Assembly (NCBI RefSeq): GCF_964204865.1
Contig: NC_135257.1
Location: 13,042,151-13,106,150 of the forward strand
Length of the DNA: 64,000 nucleotides
Reading direction: 5' to 3'
DNA from: Styela clava
Lineage: Eukaryota > Chordata > Ascidiacea > Stolidobranchia > Styelidae
The notes below the pieces were generated by a model. It ran no database searches and was not told the origin of the DNA. It saw only the letters and a program-made list of their open reading frames with translations. Each line of letters starts with the position of its first letter. Position 1 is the stretch's first letter. This document shows positions 48,501 to 60,464 of the stretch, one piece after another. The translations under genes were made by a program, and so were the position numbers.

Positions 48501-51500
48501 TTCTTCTTTCAACTTTCTCAGAAGGTAGAAGAAGAAAACAAACGTAAAATAGAATTGGAAAAAGAAAAAAAACGTATTGCGTCAGAAGAATTACGTAAAG
48601 CCGCTTCATCTCCTACTCTCCTTGTTACGAAAAATATTCAAGCAAAATCTCCTCTAGAATCTACCAAAAGATGGTCATTTACCAGCAAGCTTGGAGGTAT
48701 TTTCAAATCGTCAACGGTGAGTAAAGAAATATTCCACGTAATTCCAGATTGTGTTGTGATTTAATATTTTAAAATTTGCGTTTTCCGAATATTTCAGAAT
48801 TTCAAAGGTTTTCAAAAGATGCAAAGCAATTTGACGTCGCCTCTTCGTAATTTCGTTAGAAGCGTTCCAAACTTGAAAGATTCGTTAAAACTGAAGGACT
48901 CGACACCAACAATTAAAGTTAGAAAAACTTTGTTCTTTTTACTCTTTGCGAAATGAGGTTCATTTCCACATTATAGCAGCATGGTTTTGATATGCGTTTT
49001 TATATGAAACACTATGATGTTTTCACTAATGGCACGAAATAACTAATTCTAATGATAATTCCTCGTCGATCGATATTCTTAAAAAGAGCTTGAAAATTTG
49101 AATTAAATTTGTCCAGTCATTATAAATATTTATTCGGTAGTTTTTTCTCAGAGCTGAAACACAACTACAAATGATTCATACTGTAATTATGAAAATATTC
49201 GAAAAGAGATGTTGAATTGGTGCCTAATGTTTTTTAGATAGCAGCTTCCAGCAACACTTTGCCGATATCACGATCGCAGTCATTGAGCTGTCTAGCAAAA
49301 GGAAGCAGCGGATCGGTATATTTTCATTTTTCCATTATGTGGTTGTTTATAATCAGATAGCCATTGCACACCAAATAGACACTTCAAATATATGTCTTCG
49401 ATGCCTATATACAACAAGCCATATAAAGCAAAGGTTGCACTCAATATATATGTTACGATGAAGATTTATGAACAAATGATGTATCAGTTCTACCATGAAA
49501 AAAAAACATAGCACATCTGTAATGAAATTTTGTTCTGTGTTAATAGTAACAATTTTCATGTTTACAGATAACAAAGTTTTCAAATATCAAAGGATCAAAT
49601 TCTCTACAAAAGTGGATTTCGTCAGCTGGAAACCATAACGTCAGTATATTTTCCATTGATTAAGGTTATAGTCTGCTACTATCGTCGTATTCATCGATCG
49701 TTAATTTTTACATATTTTGTTTATCTAGGTTCAAGAAACCTCACCTCCAAGTAAGTCATTATAAAATGTGTATTCGTCATTTTGTAAAAAACAGAATAAT
49801 AGTTAGCGCATCCGGCTAGTTTTGTAATCTAGTTTGTAACATGTTTAAAGTATTGGGAACTTTCCATTCTTAATATTACGTGGCTGGCGTTGAAATAAAT
49901 ACATCATGACAATTCCTGCTTATTCAGTTGACATTCTTTTGTTATGAAATGTTTTAGTCGAGGAAGATTTTTCTCGAAGTGATTATGCATCTGTAAACGC
50001 ATCAGAAAAAAGAGAAATTTATTAAAAATCGCTCTATCACTTTTTTTTCTCAATAAACATAAGGTTAATTATTAGTAATCTCAGAAAAGCAAGTTGTAGC
50101 GTACAGTGATGTATGCGTCTGTTTGTTTTCTTACAACAATGATTAAGGACCGTGTCTAAATTATGATAGCTTAATTGCCCACCCCAACTAGAATAGGATA
50201 GGATTTAAATATTTATCCCTGGGGAGAGGAAAGCCGATAGGACGGCTCAATCATATGGCGAACCACGGACTCTTGTCCGGTCACCATTCCACGTCGGGTA
50301 CGGGATTACTTAGTTATTTGTTTTCGTGATCATGGACTTGATGGTGGAGTAAGCCGTAACTGACCAGCGGTTACGTGAACCACCCTACGGCGGCGAGGAG
50401 TCCAACAATCCTCTTGCACATAACCATCCCTGCATGGGATTCGAACCCACGCAGAGTAATCAGAGTGCGGTGGCGAACGCGCTTATGGTGGATAAATAGT
50501 AGTATATATAGCCTACATCAAGTAAATTCAAGAATATATTATGCAAACAATTTTCATTTTAACAAAACTAATAGGGAAGTTTCTGAAATATTTTATCACG
50601 CTACGCAATATGGACGATAGGTTCTGCACAAATGAAAGTGATTTCAGTTGGACTTGTATTATATTTTCACAGGCGTTCAGGAAAAGATGGATATATCAGA
50701 GATTGACAGTAAAGATAATATTCCGCTTCCAAAGCCGATATTTCAGTCACCTAATGAAGTTGCCGCAGTAACGTCTTTTACCGACAATATCGAAATAGAA
50801 GTATTAATTATCTTATTATAGCAAAAATAAGTTGAATAACATGTTTTGTTCCAAATTGAATAGTTATGGTAAATGTTTTTTGGTCGCGTTCCATTTTTAC
50901 ACGACACTTTCTTTCAGGATGATACTCCGTGTTCTATGCAAAGTCCAGATTGCACGATTGCCGAGGTTAAAATAGATTTGGAATCGAGTGATAATCAAGC
51001 CAACACTCCGATCAATAGATTTAATTTTGCTCGTGCGTGCAAATCACCAGAAGATGACTTCCAATTTCCGACATACGTATTTTCTAAGTCTTCCAAGATG
51101 GAAGAAAGAACAGCTGACACTGATAGCAGTATGCCGTCATTTTTGGCAAGTATAGATTTTGTACGCAATGATCAATTCTAAAAGATGGAATTTGCGTCTT
51201 ATGGCACACACCGACCTGTCAAGATCAGTAGTGGGATCGTAGTTAATCGGTCTATTTTATCCAGATGCATTTACTTGAATAGTGAAACACCCTTCTACGA
51301 CTAAAAATAAAATCATCGCGCCCATTTATCTCCCGCGAAACTCGAACCTGCGAATCGACCCTCCTTAAGGCATTTAACGACTATGAAACGTTATTCATTT
51401 GTAAATATGTTATATTTTTATTTATATATACTTCTGAATAGGGCAGCGATGGAAATCCTTTTGGAATTTTTGGTATGGTTTCACCTTCAACCAAGAGTCC

Positions 51501-51945
51501 TGACGAAGAATATGAGAAGGCAGATTTCCAATTTGCTGTTCCATCTGCACCACCACCAGGCAGTACTAAAAATCGTCAATTAACAAAAGGAGAAACAAAT
51601 TCTGCGGAAACCAACACTATTTTCTCAAAAATGATGTGGTCCGATTCTCCTCAAACGCCGAAAGAAAACGCAGCGCACCAACTTGGATTTTTTGCCCTCT
51701 CGCCTGATTTCAAAGACGCCAACATAAACGAAAAACCATTGATGCCACCGTCGCCGGTGATGCCATTCAGCTTTTGTAGCAATGAGGGGGGAAATATTAC
51801 ACGCAGTGGGTCTGGTTTCGCTCTTTTAGGAAATAGCGAAGAAGATTCCGCCATGGAAACAAGTAAAGATACCTTTACCGGATTCGGCTCTTTCGACACT
51901 TCGAAAAGCAGATTTGAAAGCATGTTCAAATTCGGAGATTCATAA
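45526..51945 (+). CDS. Coiled-coil protein with Phe-rich C-terminus, possibly SIX6OS1-like
   Basis: Fifteen exons joined by hand, all phases consistent, 673 residues: 45526-45643, 46010-46136, 46493-46582, 47496-47662, 48195-48255, 48339-48441, 48522-48716, 48798-48917, 49238-49315, 49568-49639, 49729-49750, 49958-49992, 50681-50767, 50918-51160, 51442-51945. The start has a strong Kozak context (GCCATGG) and reads MAMFSGSGAPSALQKFLNEL. Residues about 20-260 are Glu/Lys-rich coiled coil (EELWSKRERIHIFQDKTREL; RRMEIKKADVLKEIDIID). Residues 260-390 are basic and Ser-rich (KRWSFTSKLGGIFKSS; SRSQSLSCLAKGSSGS). The tail is acidic with recurring Phe motifs (DDFQFPTYVF, ADFQFAV, GFFALSP, MPFSFCS, SRFESMFKFG). 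The overall plan recalls the synaptonemal-complex protein SIX6OS1, but similarity is weak and the call is tentative. The exon 4 donor is uncertain; a longer exon ending near 47692 would need a non-GT donor. Confidence 0.75.
50196..50485 (-). mobile_element. SINE copy in intron of the coiled-coil gene
   Basis: Reverse copy of the main family with a good B-box complement (GGGATTCGAACCC near 50436) and tail GATTTAAATATTTATCCCTG. Lies between exons 49958-49992 and 50681-50767. Confidence 0.85.
51290..51400 (-). other. tRNA-like fragment in intron
   Basis: The minus strand reads AATGCCTTAAGGAGGGTCGA then TCGCAGGTTCGAGTTTCGCG, a B-box-like sequence. It may be the head of another SINE or a tRNA relic in the last intron of the coiled-coil gene. 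No complete cloverleaf could be drawn. Confidence 0.35.
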
Positions 51946-52573
51946 TTAGCTTTAAAACTATTATACAGCCATATTTGACTGACTGTTTTGTTTTTATTTT
52001 AATTTTATACTGATTATAGAAACTGAACATTTCCAGCCTGGCGAACTTGACGTTGTTGACCTGTTGCGCAACACCCACAAGGTGTCCTCAAACTGTTTTT
52101 GTGGGGAAATGTGATTCCATGTTTATTGCGGCTGGGCATTTGGAATTCCTCTTTTTCTGCTTTTTTGTGGTGTTTGTTCTATTTGTTACTAGTTGCTTTG
52201 TTTTTTGAGATGTTGTACTTTCACATGCGAAGTTGTTTGTGGCATTTCCTTAAAAAAAGCTTTTAAGACAGCTTAATCCTGTAATCATATCACTTTATCA
52301 GGCGAATTGTGTATCGGTACCGTACCGGTACCGCCACCTTCTTGTCTGAGCGGCCACATCCACCCTTTATGCCCTTGATACTGTTAGTGATGTATCAGTT
52401 GTGCATCTCAGTTGTCGCAGTATCGGTTTGCTGCTCAAAGTACTTGTAACGTTTTTATGAAGTAATGATAGCGCTGCCCCTTGTCTTGTAATATGTATTT
52501 CAGTATTTGGTAGTTGTAATTCACATATGCCTATATTATTTTGTATATACACGTATTGTGGTTATACTGATAT
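51946..52573. other. Intergenic, 3' flank of the coiled-coil gene
   Basis: No gene or clear repeat. Contains a short palindromic GGTACCGTACCGGTACC-like stretch near 52315-52332 and AT-rich sequence. No canonical AATAAA found close to the stop at 51945. Confidence 0.5.
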
Positions 52574-52850
52574 GAGGAGGAGGAGGATTTACATATTTAT
52601 CCTGGGGGAGAGGAAAGCCGATGAGACGGCTTATCCATATGGCGAACCACGGCCTCTCGTCCTGTTACGGTACCATTCCAAGTCGGGTATGGGATTAGTT
52701 ATATTGTTTGTTTTCGGAAGCATGGACTTGGTGGTGGAGGAAGCCGTAACCGACCAGCGGTTACGTGAACCACCCAACGACGGCGAGGAGTCCAGCAATC
52801 GAACTTGCGAACCCACGCAGAGTAATTAGAGGTGCGGTGTATTCCTAAGC
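52574..52850 (-). mobile_element. SINE copy with internal deletion
   Basis: Reverse copy of the main family just upstream of HSPA14: ACATATTTATCCTGGGGGAG, GACGGCTTATCCATATGGCG, GGAGGAAGCCGTAACCGACC. The stretch between CAGCAATC and GAACTTGCGAACCCACGC has lost the usual CTCTCGCACATAACC. Its head lies about 100 bases from the HSPA14 start codon. Confidence 0.85.
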
Positions 52851-52953
52851 CCTAGCCCTTCAAGTTTTTCACTCTGTTCTTATTTTACTAGATGATCATT
52901 TAATATTTAACTATATTATAAGCAGTAGTTCAAATATTCAATACTGCAATATC

Positions 52954-54453
52954 ATGTCTATTGGTGTACATTTGGGAAACACATCAGCCTGTATTGCTGT
53001 AAGCAAAAATGGGAAAGTTGATGTTGTTGCAAATTCTCATGGTGATCGTCTTACTCCAGCAATGGTGACGTTTCTTGCTGACGAAACTCTTGTTGGGTTT
53101 TCGTCCAAACAGGTGGCACATCGTTATATACAAGAGACTGTTCGTCATGCTAACAGTTTACTTGGAAAAAGGATGGACAATTATAGTGGAAAAGAAATGA
53201 ATGGTACTCAAGATGATATGGGATTCTCTTTGAATGAAGATGGAATGCTGGTATTCAATGTAAAACATGGACAAAAAAACATATCCCATTCTGCGAATCA
53301 TATCGTAAAACTAATTCTCGAAAATATTTTTGAAACTGCTCGCAGTCAGGCTGGTAACGATGTAAATGAGGTTGTAATTTCTGCTCCTATTGGATACACA
53401 TCATCTTACCGTGACACTTTGACAGATGCTGCTTCCAATGCTGGATTTGAGGTTTTGCGAGTCATCAGTGAACCATCAGCTGCGGCCTTGGCATATGGCG
53501 TTGGGATGGATGCTACGGAAACCTTACCGTATCAAATATTGGTTTTTCGTGCTGGAGGAATCACTGAAGACGCTACACTTCTTGAAGTGTGCAATGGGAT
53601 GATCTGTATTAAAAAGTATATAACAAAACAGTATGGGGGAGATGTTTTGACAGAAGATATTGCTAATCACTTTGCATCCATATTTGAACGTGAAAACAGA
53701 ATGTCTGTGGCTCAAAACAAAAGAGCAATGAGTAAGCTTAAAACCCACTCAGAAAAGTGTAAGCATGTTTTGTCTACTATGCCATCAGCGTCGTGCCATA
53801 TTGATTCTCTATATGATGGGAGAGATTTTAATGGCAATATTTCTCGATCAAGATTTGAAATGCTTGTAAATGATCATCTTCAGGCACTTGTGGCACCAAT
53901 TAAGGAGATCTTACTTGATACTGATGCAAATGATATTAAAAAAGTTATAATGTGTGGCGGAACATCAAATATTCCACGATTACAGGATATGGTTTCAAAA
54001 TTGTTACCAAAATCTGAAATGTTATCAAGTATACCACCTTCTGAAGTAATTGCCTTTGGTAATGCTACCGAAGCTGGTTTGTTAATAAGCCTGGATAATA
54101 CTGAATTAGCGGATGAAGATTGTGAAATACCCGCAGCACCTGTTGATATTTATTTACATCTTTTGGATAAGACTGATCTGGCTATCAAGGAAAAAACTTT
54201 CTTACCATTTACAGTAGATGAAGATTATTTGATTCCATTGGATAAAACAGAATGCTCTGTTCAAATATTATTCAAAGATTCAACACAATCAGAGGATAGT
54301 GAATTTCAAAAATTGTCTGAAATTACATTGGATAAACTTACACCAGGATCATGTTTACATGTTCATCTAAAGTATTTTGCTAATGGACACCTTCATTTTA
54401 CGTGTTTGGATAAAGACAGTGGTAACACTAAAACTTTAACCATTGGGAGTTAA
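52954..54453 (+). CDS. HSPA14: HSPA14, atypical Hsp70 of the ribosome-associated complex
   Basis: In animals HSPA14 (Hsp70L1) pairs with DNAJC2/MPP11 on ribosomes to help nascent chains. This is a single exon of 499 residues; the human protein is 509. It opens MSIGVHLGNTSACIAV, with VVANSHGDRLTPAMV, VISAPIGYTSSYRD, VISEPSAAALAYGVG and VIMCGGTSNIPRLQDMVSKL in the usual order. The second phosphate motif is degenerate (VFRAGGITEDATLLEV in place of DLGGGT), as in other HSPA14 proteins, and the substrate-binding part is short (about 380-499), with no lid or EEVD end. The start is the first Met and aligns with the family start. The lack of introns stands out beside its intron-rich neighbours. Confidence 0.95.
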   Translation: MSIGVHLGNTSACIAVSKNGKVDVVANSHGDRLTPAMVTFLADETLVGFSSKQVAHRYIQETVRHANSLLGKRMDNYSGKEMNGTQDDMGFSLNEDGMLVFNVKHGQKNISHSANHIVKLILENIFETARSQAGNDVNEVVISAPIGYTSSYRDTLTDAASNAGFEVLRVISEPSAAALAYGVGMDATETLPYQILVFRAGGITEDATLLEVCNGMICIKKYITKQYGGDVLTEDIANHFASIFERENRMSVAQNKRAMSKLKTHSEKCKHVLSTMPSASCHIDSLYDGRDFNGNISRSRFEMLVNDHLQALVAPIKEILLDTDANDIKKVIMCGGTSNIPRLQDMVSKLLPKSEMLSSIPPSEVIAFGNATEAGLLISLDNTELADEDCEIPAAPVDIYLHLLDKTDLAIKEKTFLPFTVDEDYLIPLDKTECSVQILFKDSTQSEDSEFQKLSEITLDKLTPGSCLHVHLKYFANGHLHFTCLDKDSGNTKTLTIGS

Positions 54454-55111
54454 TGAAGGAGCAAATTACATGTAATAATATTCTTAGGCAATTTTAGAAC
54501 ATATCTTGACACATTTTCATATGTAATTCAACTTCAAAATATTTTCCACCATGAAAAGCAAAATAACTGTTAGATTCTGCTATAATATTATTTCAATTCT
54601 TCCACAGTAAAAGGTATTCAAGTTCATTAGCTGAACATACTCTTGAAAGAATTTGGCCAAATCACAAGAACTCAAAATATTCATTTATATGAAAAAATTA
54701 GCAATTTGTATGAGGCTACCTAGTATATGACATGTTGTGTTGTTACTACTGTTGTGGCTAGAAGACTACTAACCAACAGTTCCATGGCAGTATCAATTGA
54801 AATATTAGAATCCCTACAAAATTCCATTGGCATTTATTTGACTTAATTTTTAAAGCATGAATAGGATGTTTTTATTTACCGTATTTGGCCAATACATTCT
54901 GCTAGTATACGACAGTGAATATTGCTCGACTATCTTGAGAATTCTGTTTGCTATAGTACGTATTCTGTATAAGGTTGAACTGCAATTATTTAAGCATCAT
55001 CTGGTTCGTCATTTCGATTGTTATCAGTTATTTTCAATTTCAGATATTTACTTTGCAAAACTTCCACTAAAAGTAAGATAATAGATTTTATGAATCCACC
55101 TAATATTTATT
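54454..55111. other. Spacer between HSPA14 and AMDHD2
   Basis: 660 bases, AT-rich. Only short frames without recognisable similarity. Too long and feature-poor to support an operon of the kind known in some tunicates. Confidence 0.5.
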
Positions 55112-58100
55112 ATGGCTTCTAGTGAGGTATCATCTGCGAACAACATAGTGTATCAATATTATAATTGTTTAATATTGTGGAGACATAAATTTATCAGGTA
55201 ATGTATTGTTATTACACAGCTACGATATGTATAAATCATGACCATTAACACTTCTAAATAACATTTTTTTATTCGCCAATTTTTATTATTGTAAAAGTGG
55301 ATGTAACAAATTTAAAAGAAATTAATGATTCTTTCATATTGTGATAAATGTCCTCAAGTCAATGAAGCTATATATTATTAAATGTATTTTTGACTTTATT
55401 GGCCAACCTTGGCTTTATGGAATTTTGAAATATGTTTATGTATGTTTTTTAAACTCGTTTTTCAGGGAAGATCTGTGGGTGAGAAATGGCATCATTCTTG
55501 ATCCTAAAATGTTGTTCTTTGATGAATGTAAGAAACCTGACATTAGAATTGACTGCCATGGATTATACATAGTCCCAGGATTCATTGATGTTCAAATAAA
55601 TGGTGAGTGTTAAGAATCGATTTCCATAACAAATTGAGTTTTAAATGACATCAAGGTGGTGTCTACATTTTTCTTGGTATAAGATTACTTCATATAATAT
55701 TAACTGTTTCTTTTTTGTCTATTATTAAATTTTTTGCATTTATTATTTATCTGTTTACCATGTGGCCGATATTGCTATTGAGCTGCTTTTTGATATGCCA
55801 AGAATCTGATAAATATTACTCGAAAGAATGAAATTACCAGGTCAGCAATGATGGAGAAAGGGGGATATTCCCTTCGAATTCCCCTTATTTCTGGCATTTA
55901 TCCTGCCCATCATCTCTACCTAGTCATAATATTAATAATCCAGCATACTTTATCATCTGGATACATATAATATATTTTGTTGCAGGGGGTTTTTCAGTCG
56001 ACTTTTCTTCTCACGAAAATGTTGAAGAAGGAATTCAAAAAGTTGCAAAAGGTCTTCTCGGTTATGGTGTCACTTCATTCTGTCCTACTATTGTTACCTC
56101 CCCTCGTGATGTCTATCATAAGGTTAGTGGACACTGGACAGTCTGTAAAAATATTCATTATGTATATTAGCTTAATGAAGTTACTACTAGAATTGTAAAT
56201 GTAGCCGGTGCAAAAGTGGAATTAGTTAAAATTTACTCATGTTACGGTATCTATGTTTTCAGATGATTCCAAGGATAAAAATAAGAAATGGATCAAAAGA
56301 TGGGGCTGGTGTACTGGGTGAGATATTATTATATAACACTATCAGTACAATAAAGTATGATAATGAACTTGTGTCTGAAATCAACCGATCATGCATAATA
56401 TTGTGATTTGTGAATCTAAATTTTAACATCTGACAGCACAGTCTGCTTCTCCTGTAATAACTGTTTTCCTTGGAATATGTAATTTTGGAACCTTTTCTTG
56501 TATTTTACCTTCGAACAAGGGTTTTTTCAAGGTGACTCTCGATTCGATTTATGTTTCTGAAATTTTCCTCTGAACCTGTTCAAATTTATTTGATGTTTTT
56601 TGACGTCATCTGCTGCTGAACTTAGCACTTATGGTGTCCTTGACACGACATGATAGTCTTTTGCGGCTTCTTGTCAATTGCAGTTGAAGCATGCCTGTTT
56701 TTTACTTCGACTTAATTTATTATTGTTTGTTTTTTACAATGCTTATGCACGACGAAAATAAATTGTCTGAATTTGAATATCTGAATCTGTGCCAGTTATA
56801 TAAGGTGATGGTTTGGTATTCCGCCATAGCTTCAGGAAAGCTTTTCTCTACTGGAACATTCTTCAAATAATCTCTTTTTCTTCAAATTTAAATTTTTTAC
56901 CGAGTTCAACTGCAATTTCATATTAACAATTTCATTTAATGACTGTGTTCAATATTTTTGAATGAAACTGAAGATTTACCGTACTTCAATATTATATTAA
57001 CAGTGTTTGCAGACAAATTATTCTATGCAATAACTGAAGTAATATGTATATTTGTAGGCATCCACGTAGAAGGACCCTTCATAAGCAAAAAGAAAAAAGG
57101 TGCTCACCCAGAAGACTACATCATTGAGCCATCAAATGGTATTAAAACAGTTGAGGATGTGTATGGTAGCTTGGAATGTATAAAAATGTTGACTATTGCT
57201 CCTGAGCTCCCGAATGCATCAGAGGTTATAAAACAACTGGTTCAAAGAGGGATTGTTGTTTCATTAGGTAATGAAAATAATATTAATTTGTATTTTTTGC
57301 TGATTTGCTTGAAATCATTCACTCAATGTCAATTCATTTAGGTCACTCTGTTGGAAATGTGCTACAGGCTGAAGCAGCAGTCAATAATGGTGCATCATTC
57401 ATAACTCACCTTTTTAATGCTATGTTACCATTTCATCATAGGTAAGTGTTGTTAAATATTCATTGATGTTGCTATTCATTAAATAACTTGAATGATATAA
57501 TTTGGTTACTGTTACTGGTAAGTAAAATATATTTTTCTTTTATGTAATATTTTTTTTTTCGAATGTTTACTTGATATACAATAATGCTTCATTCTGTTTG
57601 ATTTTTGATTAGTTATGCGCGAGAGGATTGCCAGACTTCTGGCCAACGTAGGTTGGTTCACGTAACCACTGGTCGGTTGTGGCTTCCTCCACCATCAAGT
57701 CCATGCTTCGGAAAACAAGTAACTGTAACTAATACAATGCCCAACATGGACTGGTGATCGGACGAGAGGCCGTGGTTTGCCATATGATTAAGCCACCTCA
57801 TCGGTTTCCTCCCACCCTCATTGGGATAAACATGTAATTCCTATCCAAATCTGATATATGTTTGTGTGTGCATTGTAGGCTCAAATTATTTCATGTTTAG
57901 AGATCCTGGCATTGTTGGACTTCTTACAAGTAGTAAAATAGCAAAGAACAGGAAAATATATTATGGAATGATAACAGATGGAATACATTCACATCCAGCA
58001 GCTTTGAGAATTGCTCATAGAGCAAATCCAGAAGGTTTGGTGTTTGAAATTCATTACGGATTCATATATATCAAGCTAGTCCTGCTACCAGTATTTCTAC

Positions 58101-58776
58101 AAAAACTATTTTATGGGATGCATTCGAATTTGCTAATAACTTTCGTCAAGTTTTCTCAAGTACCACTTTTTAAATTAGTGGTTATATCTATGAATCGATT
58201 TTTGGTTCATTCAGTATTTATATAGTTTTTTGACCAATCACCTGACAAATCTTTTTCAGGTTTGGTTTTGGTCACTGATGCTATTTCTGCAATGGGTTTG
58301 CCACCTGGTGTCCACAAGTTAGGACAACAGAGTCTTACCATTAGTGGATTCACTGCACATCTCACAGGAACTGATACTCTTGCTGGAAGGTGATGATTTT
58401 ATCTTACTGAATGTTATTGGAGTTATCATATACAAGTTTCATTGATTATGCTTAATTGCTATTATTATTAGATGCAGGTGGCATAATTGCAATGCTGTAA
58501 ATGCTAATTAGAGTCACTTATTTTCATATTATTATAAATTTCATATTCAGTGTCGCTACCATGCCCTATTGCATCAAACATTTCCACAAAGCAACTGGAT
58601 GTTCTATGGAACAAGCAATTGAAGCTGCAACCTTGCATCCTGCAGAAAGCTTACACATTGATGATAAAAAGGGAACTTTGGAATATAGTTCTGATGCTGA
58701 CTTTGTAATGATTGACGAGTCTTTCCAAATTCTCAAGACATTTATAGCTGGTGAAATGGTGTACAGTTGTGATTAG
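55112..58776 (+). CDS. AMDHD2: AMDHD2, N-acetylglucosamine-6-phosphate deacetylase
   Basis: Cytosolic enzyme that removes acetate from GlcNAc-6-phosphate, feeding amino sugars back to glycolysis or the hexosamine pathway. Nine exons, joined in frame, give 404 residues (human 409): 55112-55197, 55466-55602, 55986-56122, 56263-56317, 57058-57267, 57342-57441, 57901-58034, 58260-58389, 58551-58776. The first exon (MASSEVSSANNIVYQYYNCL) was found by phase and by alignment to the family's NCRIL block. Metal and active-site motifs are present: HVEGPFISKKKKGAHPE (Glu), GHSVGN and THLFNAMLPFHHRDPG (His), LVTDAISAMGLPPG (catalytic Asp). VPGFIDVQINGGFSVDFSS and GCSMEQAIEAATLHPAESL are also diagnostic. 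A SINE sits in the intron 57442-57900. The enzyme looks intact. Confidence 0.95.
57611..57855 (+). mobile_element. SINE fragment in AMDHD2 intron
   Basis: Main-family copy without the tRNA head: TTATGCGCGAGAGGATTGCC, GGTCGGTTGTGGCTTCCTCC, CGTGGTTTGCCATATGATTA, ending near ACATGTAATTCCTATCC. It stops 45 bases before the acceptor of the exon at 57901. Confidence 0.8.
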
Positions 58777-59420
58777 ATAAAAAATATTATGTCATGTTGC
58801 TATTATTTCACTATTACTGCTTGCCAAATCATCTTTATATTGCTTCTTAGTAGCACCATGTTCCATCAATTCCACTGAGGTTATATTTTACATAATAGTG
58901 TCTGGTATTTGTGATTGATTTAAAAAAATGTTATTATTTAGGATATGTTGAAATATGTGTAATTTCTCTCACTAGTTAATTGTCACCAATTAATTGTATT
59001 GACATTTTCTTGGCATTGTGCATGAGTGTTTATGGTGGATAAAGACTGTAATAAGAATCATAAAATCCCTTTCCCGAATATCGGGACCAAGCTTTCTGGT
59101 TATATTGTGAATATTATAAGAAAATGATTTTTCTTTTTGTGCAATATGACACTTGTTTAATTCGAGAGTCACTGTGATTGATTTTAATTGTTCATAATAT
59201 TAATATATACGTGCCTATCATAAATGCTCTTCTCTTTGTTAGTGGTGGCAGTTTGTTTATCTTCGTTATCTTCTCAGATACCCGCGCTCTCTAATCTAAT
59301 GGACGTTTCCATAATTTATTATGGTGCTAAGTAATGTGAAAAAAGTAGTTTGTGCGTCAGTGTTGGTATAAGAACATAAACCACCGGCCATCAGAGTCTG
59401 TTTTCGATTGATCTGATTGT
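58777..59420. other. 3' flank of AMDHD2, no gene
   Basis: AT-rich sequence with no recognisable coding. No canonical AATAAA immediately after the stop was noticed. Confidence 0.5.
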
Positions 59421-59697
59421 TACTTATCGATTTTAATCGGTAAGTATGTTGATAGGTATTTGTTTGTCTGTCTGTTAGATGCACGCGATATCTCACGAAA
59501 GCGAGGTTGAATCTGCGTCATGTGCATTCATCATATGTCGGACCAGAAGTCAGTTGATTTTGGATGAATTATGTCGTATAATTAGCGAGTTATTAATTAA
59601 TTAGTGATGGGACACAAGGTGTCACTATGGAGTAATAGCGTTGTTTTGGGGATCCCCTAACTTTCGATCGATAAGTCTTCGGTCTCTGACCGATATT
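59421..59697 (-). mobile_element. MITE, copy 3
   Basis: Reverse-orientation member of the family at 16064-16356: TTACTTATCGATTTTAATCG at the left and CGATCGATAAGTCTTCGGTC at the right. The left end is itself an imperfect hairpin. Confidence 0.8.
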
Positions 59698-60464
59698 CTT
59701 GTTTTAATCATTGATAGTGTAATACAATGGAAACTCTACCTACGAACGGCTTTATATACGAAAAATCCAATTTACGAAAATTCTCATCGTTAAAATATTG
59801 CTTTCGACTAACGTAATATTTTCGACATACGAAATGCCGAAAGTCGGAAAATAAAAAAACACTTAGAGTAATATTTGTTTGTTTCAGGTCAATTTAATGC
59901 AGTGCCTGAAGCAGGGTCATTCAATTTTAAATATTCAAATATCGCGACTTCGAATATTGTTTTTCGTGTTTATAAGAATAACGAATATGGTGCGAAAATC
60001 CTAGCGCCGCCGTCCACGTTTTGATTTGAAACATTTTACAATTGTTTCATTTTTTATCGTAATTAATCGCAGATTTGTGTGGGTTTCAATTAGCCCCGAC
60101 TTGAAATGAATTTTTTTATTTTTTGTGTATTTTTTATTTTTTTAGAGCGTATAAAGTAGCTCTTTAATGTTATATATATATATCGTTATCCCGGCATCGT
60201 TGATCACAATATCGTTCAGTTTAAGTTGACGTTATAAATTAAATAAGCCGTCTTATCGGCTTTCCTCTCCCCGGGATGAATATGTAAATCCTAATTTATA
60301 ATTAAAAATAAGATCATAATAGTCGACATGAAATATTTAATCAGCGCCGACTCGAACAGTCTTAATTCTTCAGTATTAATGGATGGGAATCGGAAAACTA
60401 GAAAAGCAAAATGGAAGGGCAAAACAAAAAAATAATAAACTCTAATTTTGAATTCTATGGGCGT
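59698..60464. other. Repeat-derived intergenic DNA with SINE tail fragment
   Basis: 60241-60295 is a 3' tail of the main SINE (AAGCCGTCTTATCGGCTTTC then GAATATGTAAATCCTA). 59730-59830 (ACTCTACCTACGAACGG, with repeated TACGAAA) resembles the sequence at the right window edge, so it is probably another dispersed repeat. No gene. Confidence 0.55.

Noticed and set aside
50541..50771. Open frame around 50681-50767 in another phase (AFRKRWIYQ...)
   Set aside because: The neighbouring frame EKMDISEIDSKDNIPLPKP keeps phase with both flanking exons when the acceptor GTTCAG at 50675-50680 is used.
52954..58776. HSPA14-AMDHD2 operon
   Set aside because: A 660-base spacer with no clear trans-splice acceptor; tunicate operons usually have much shorter spacers.
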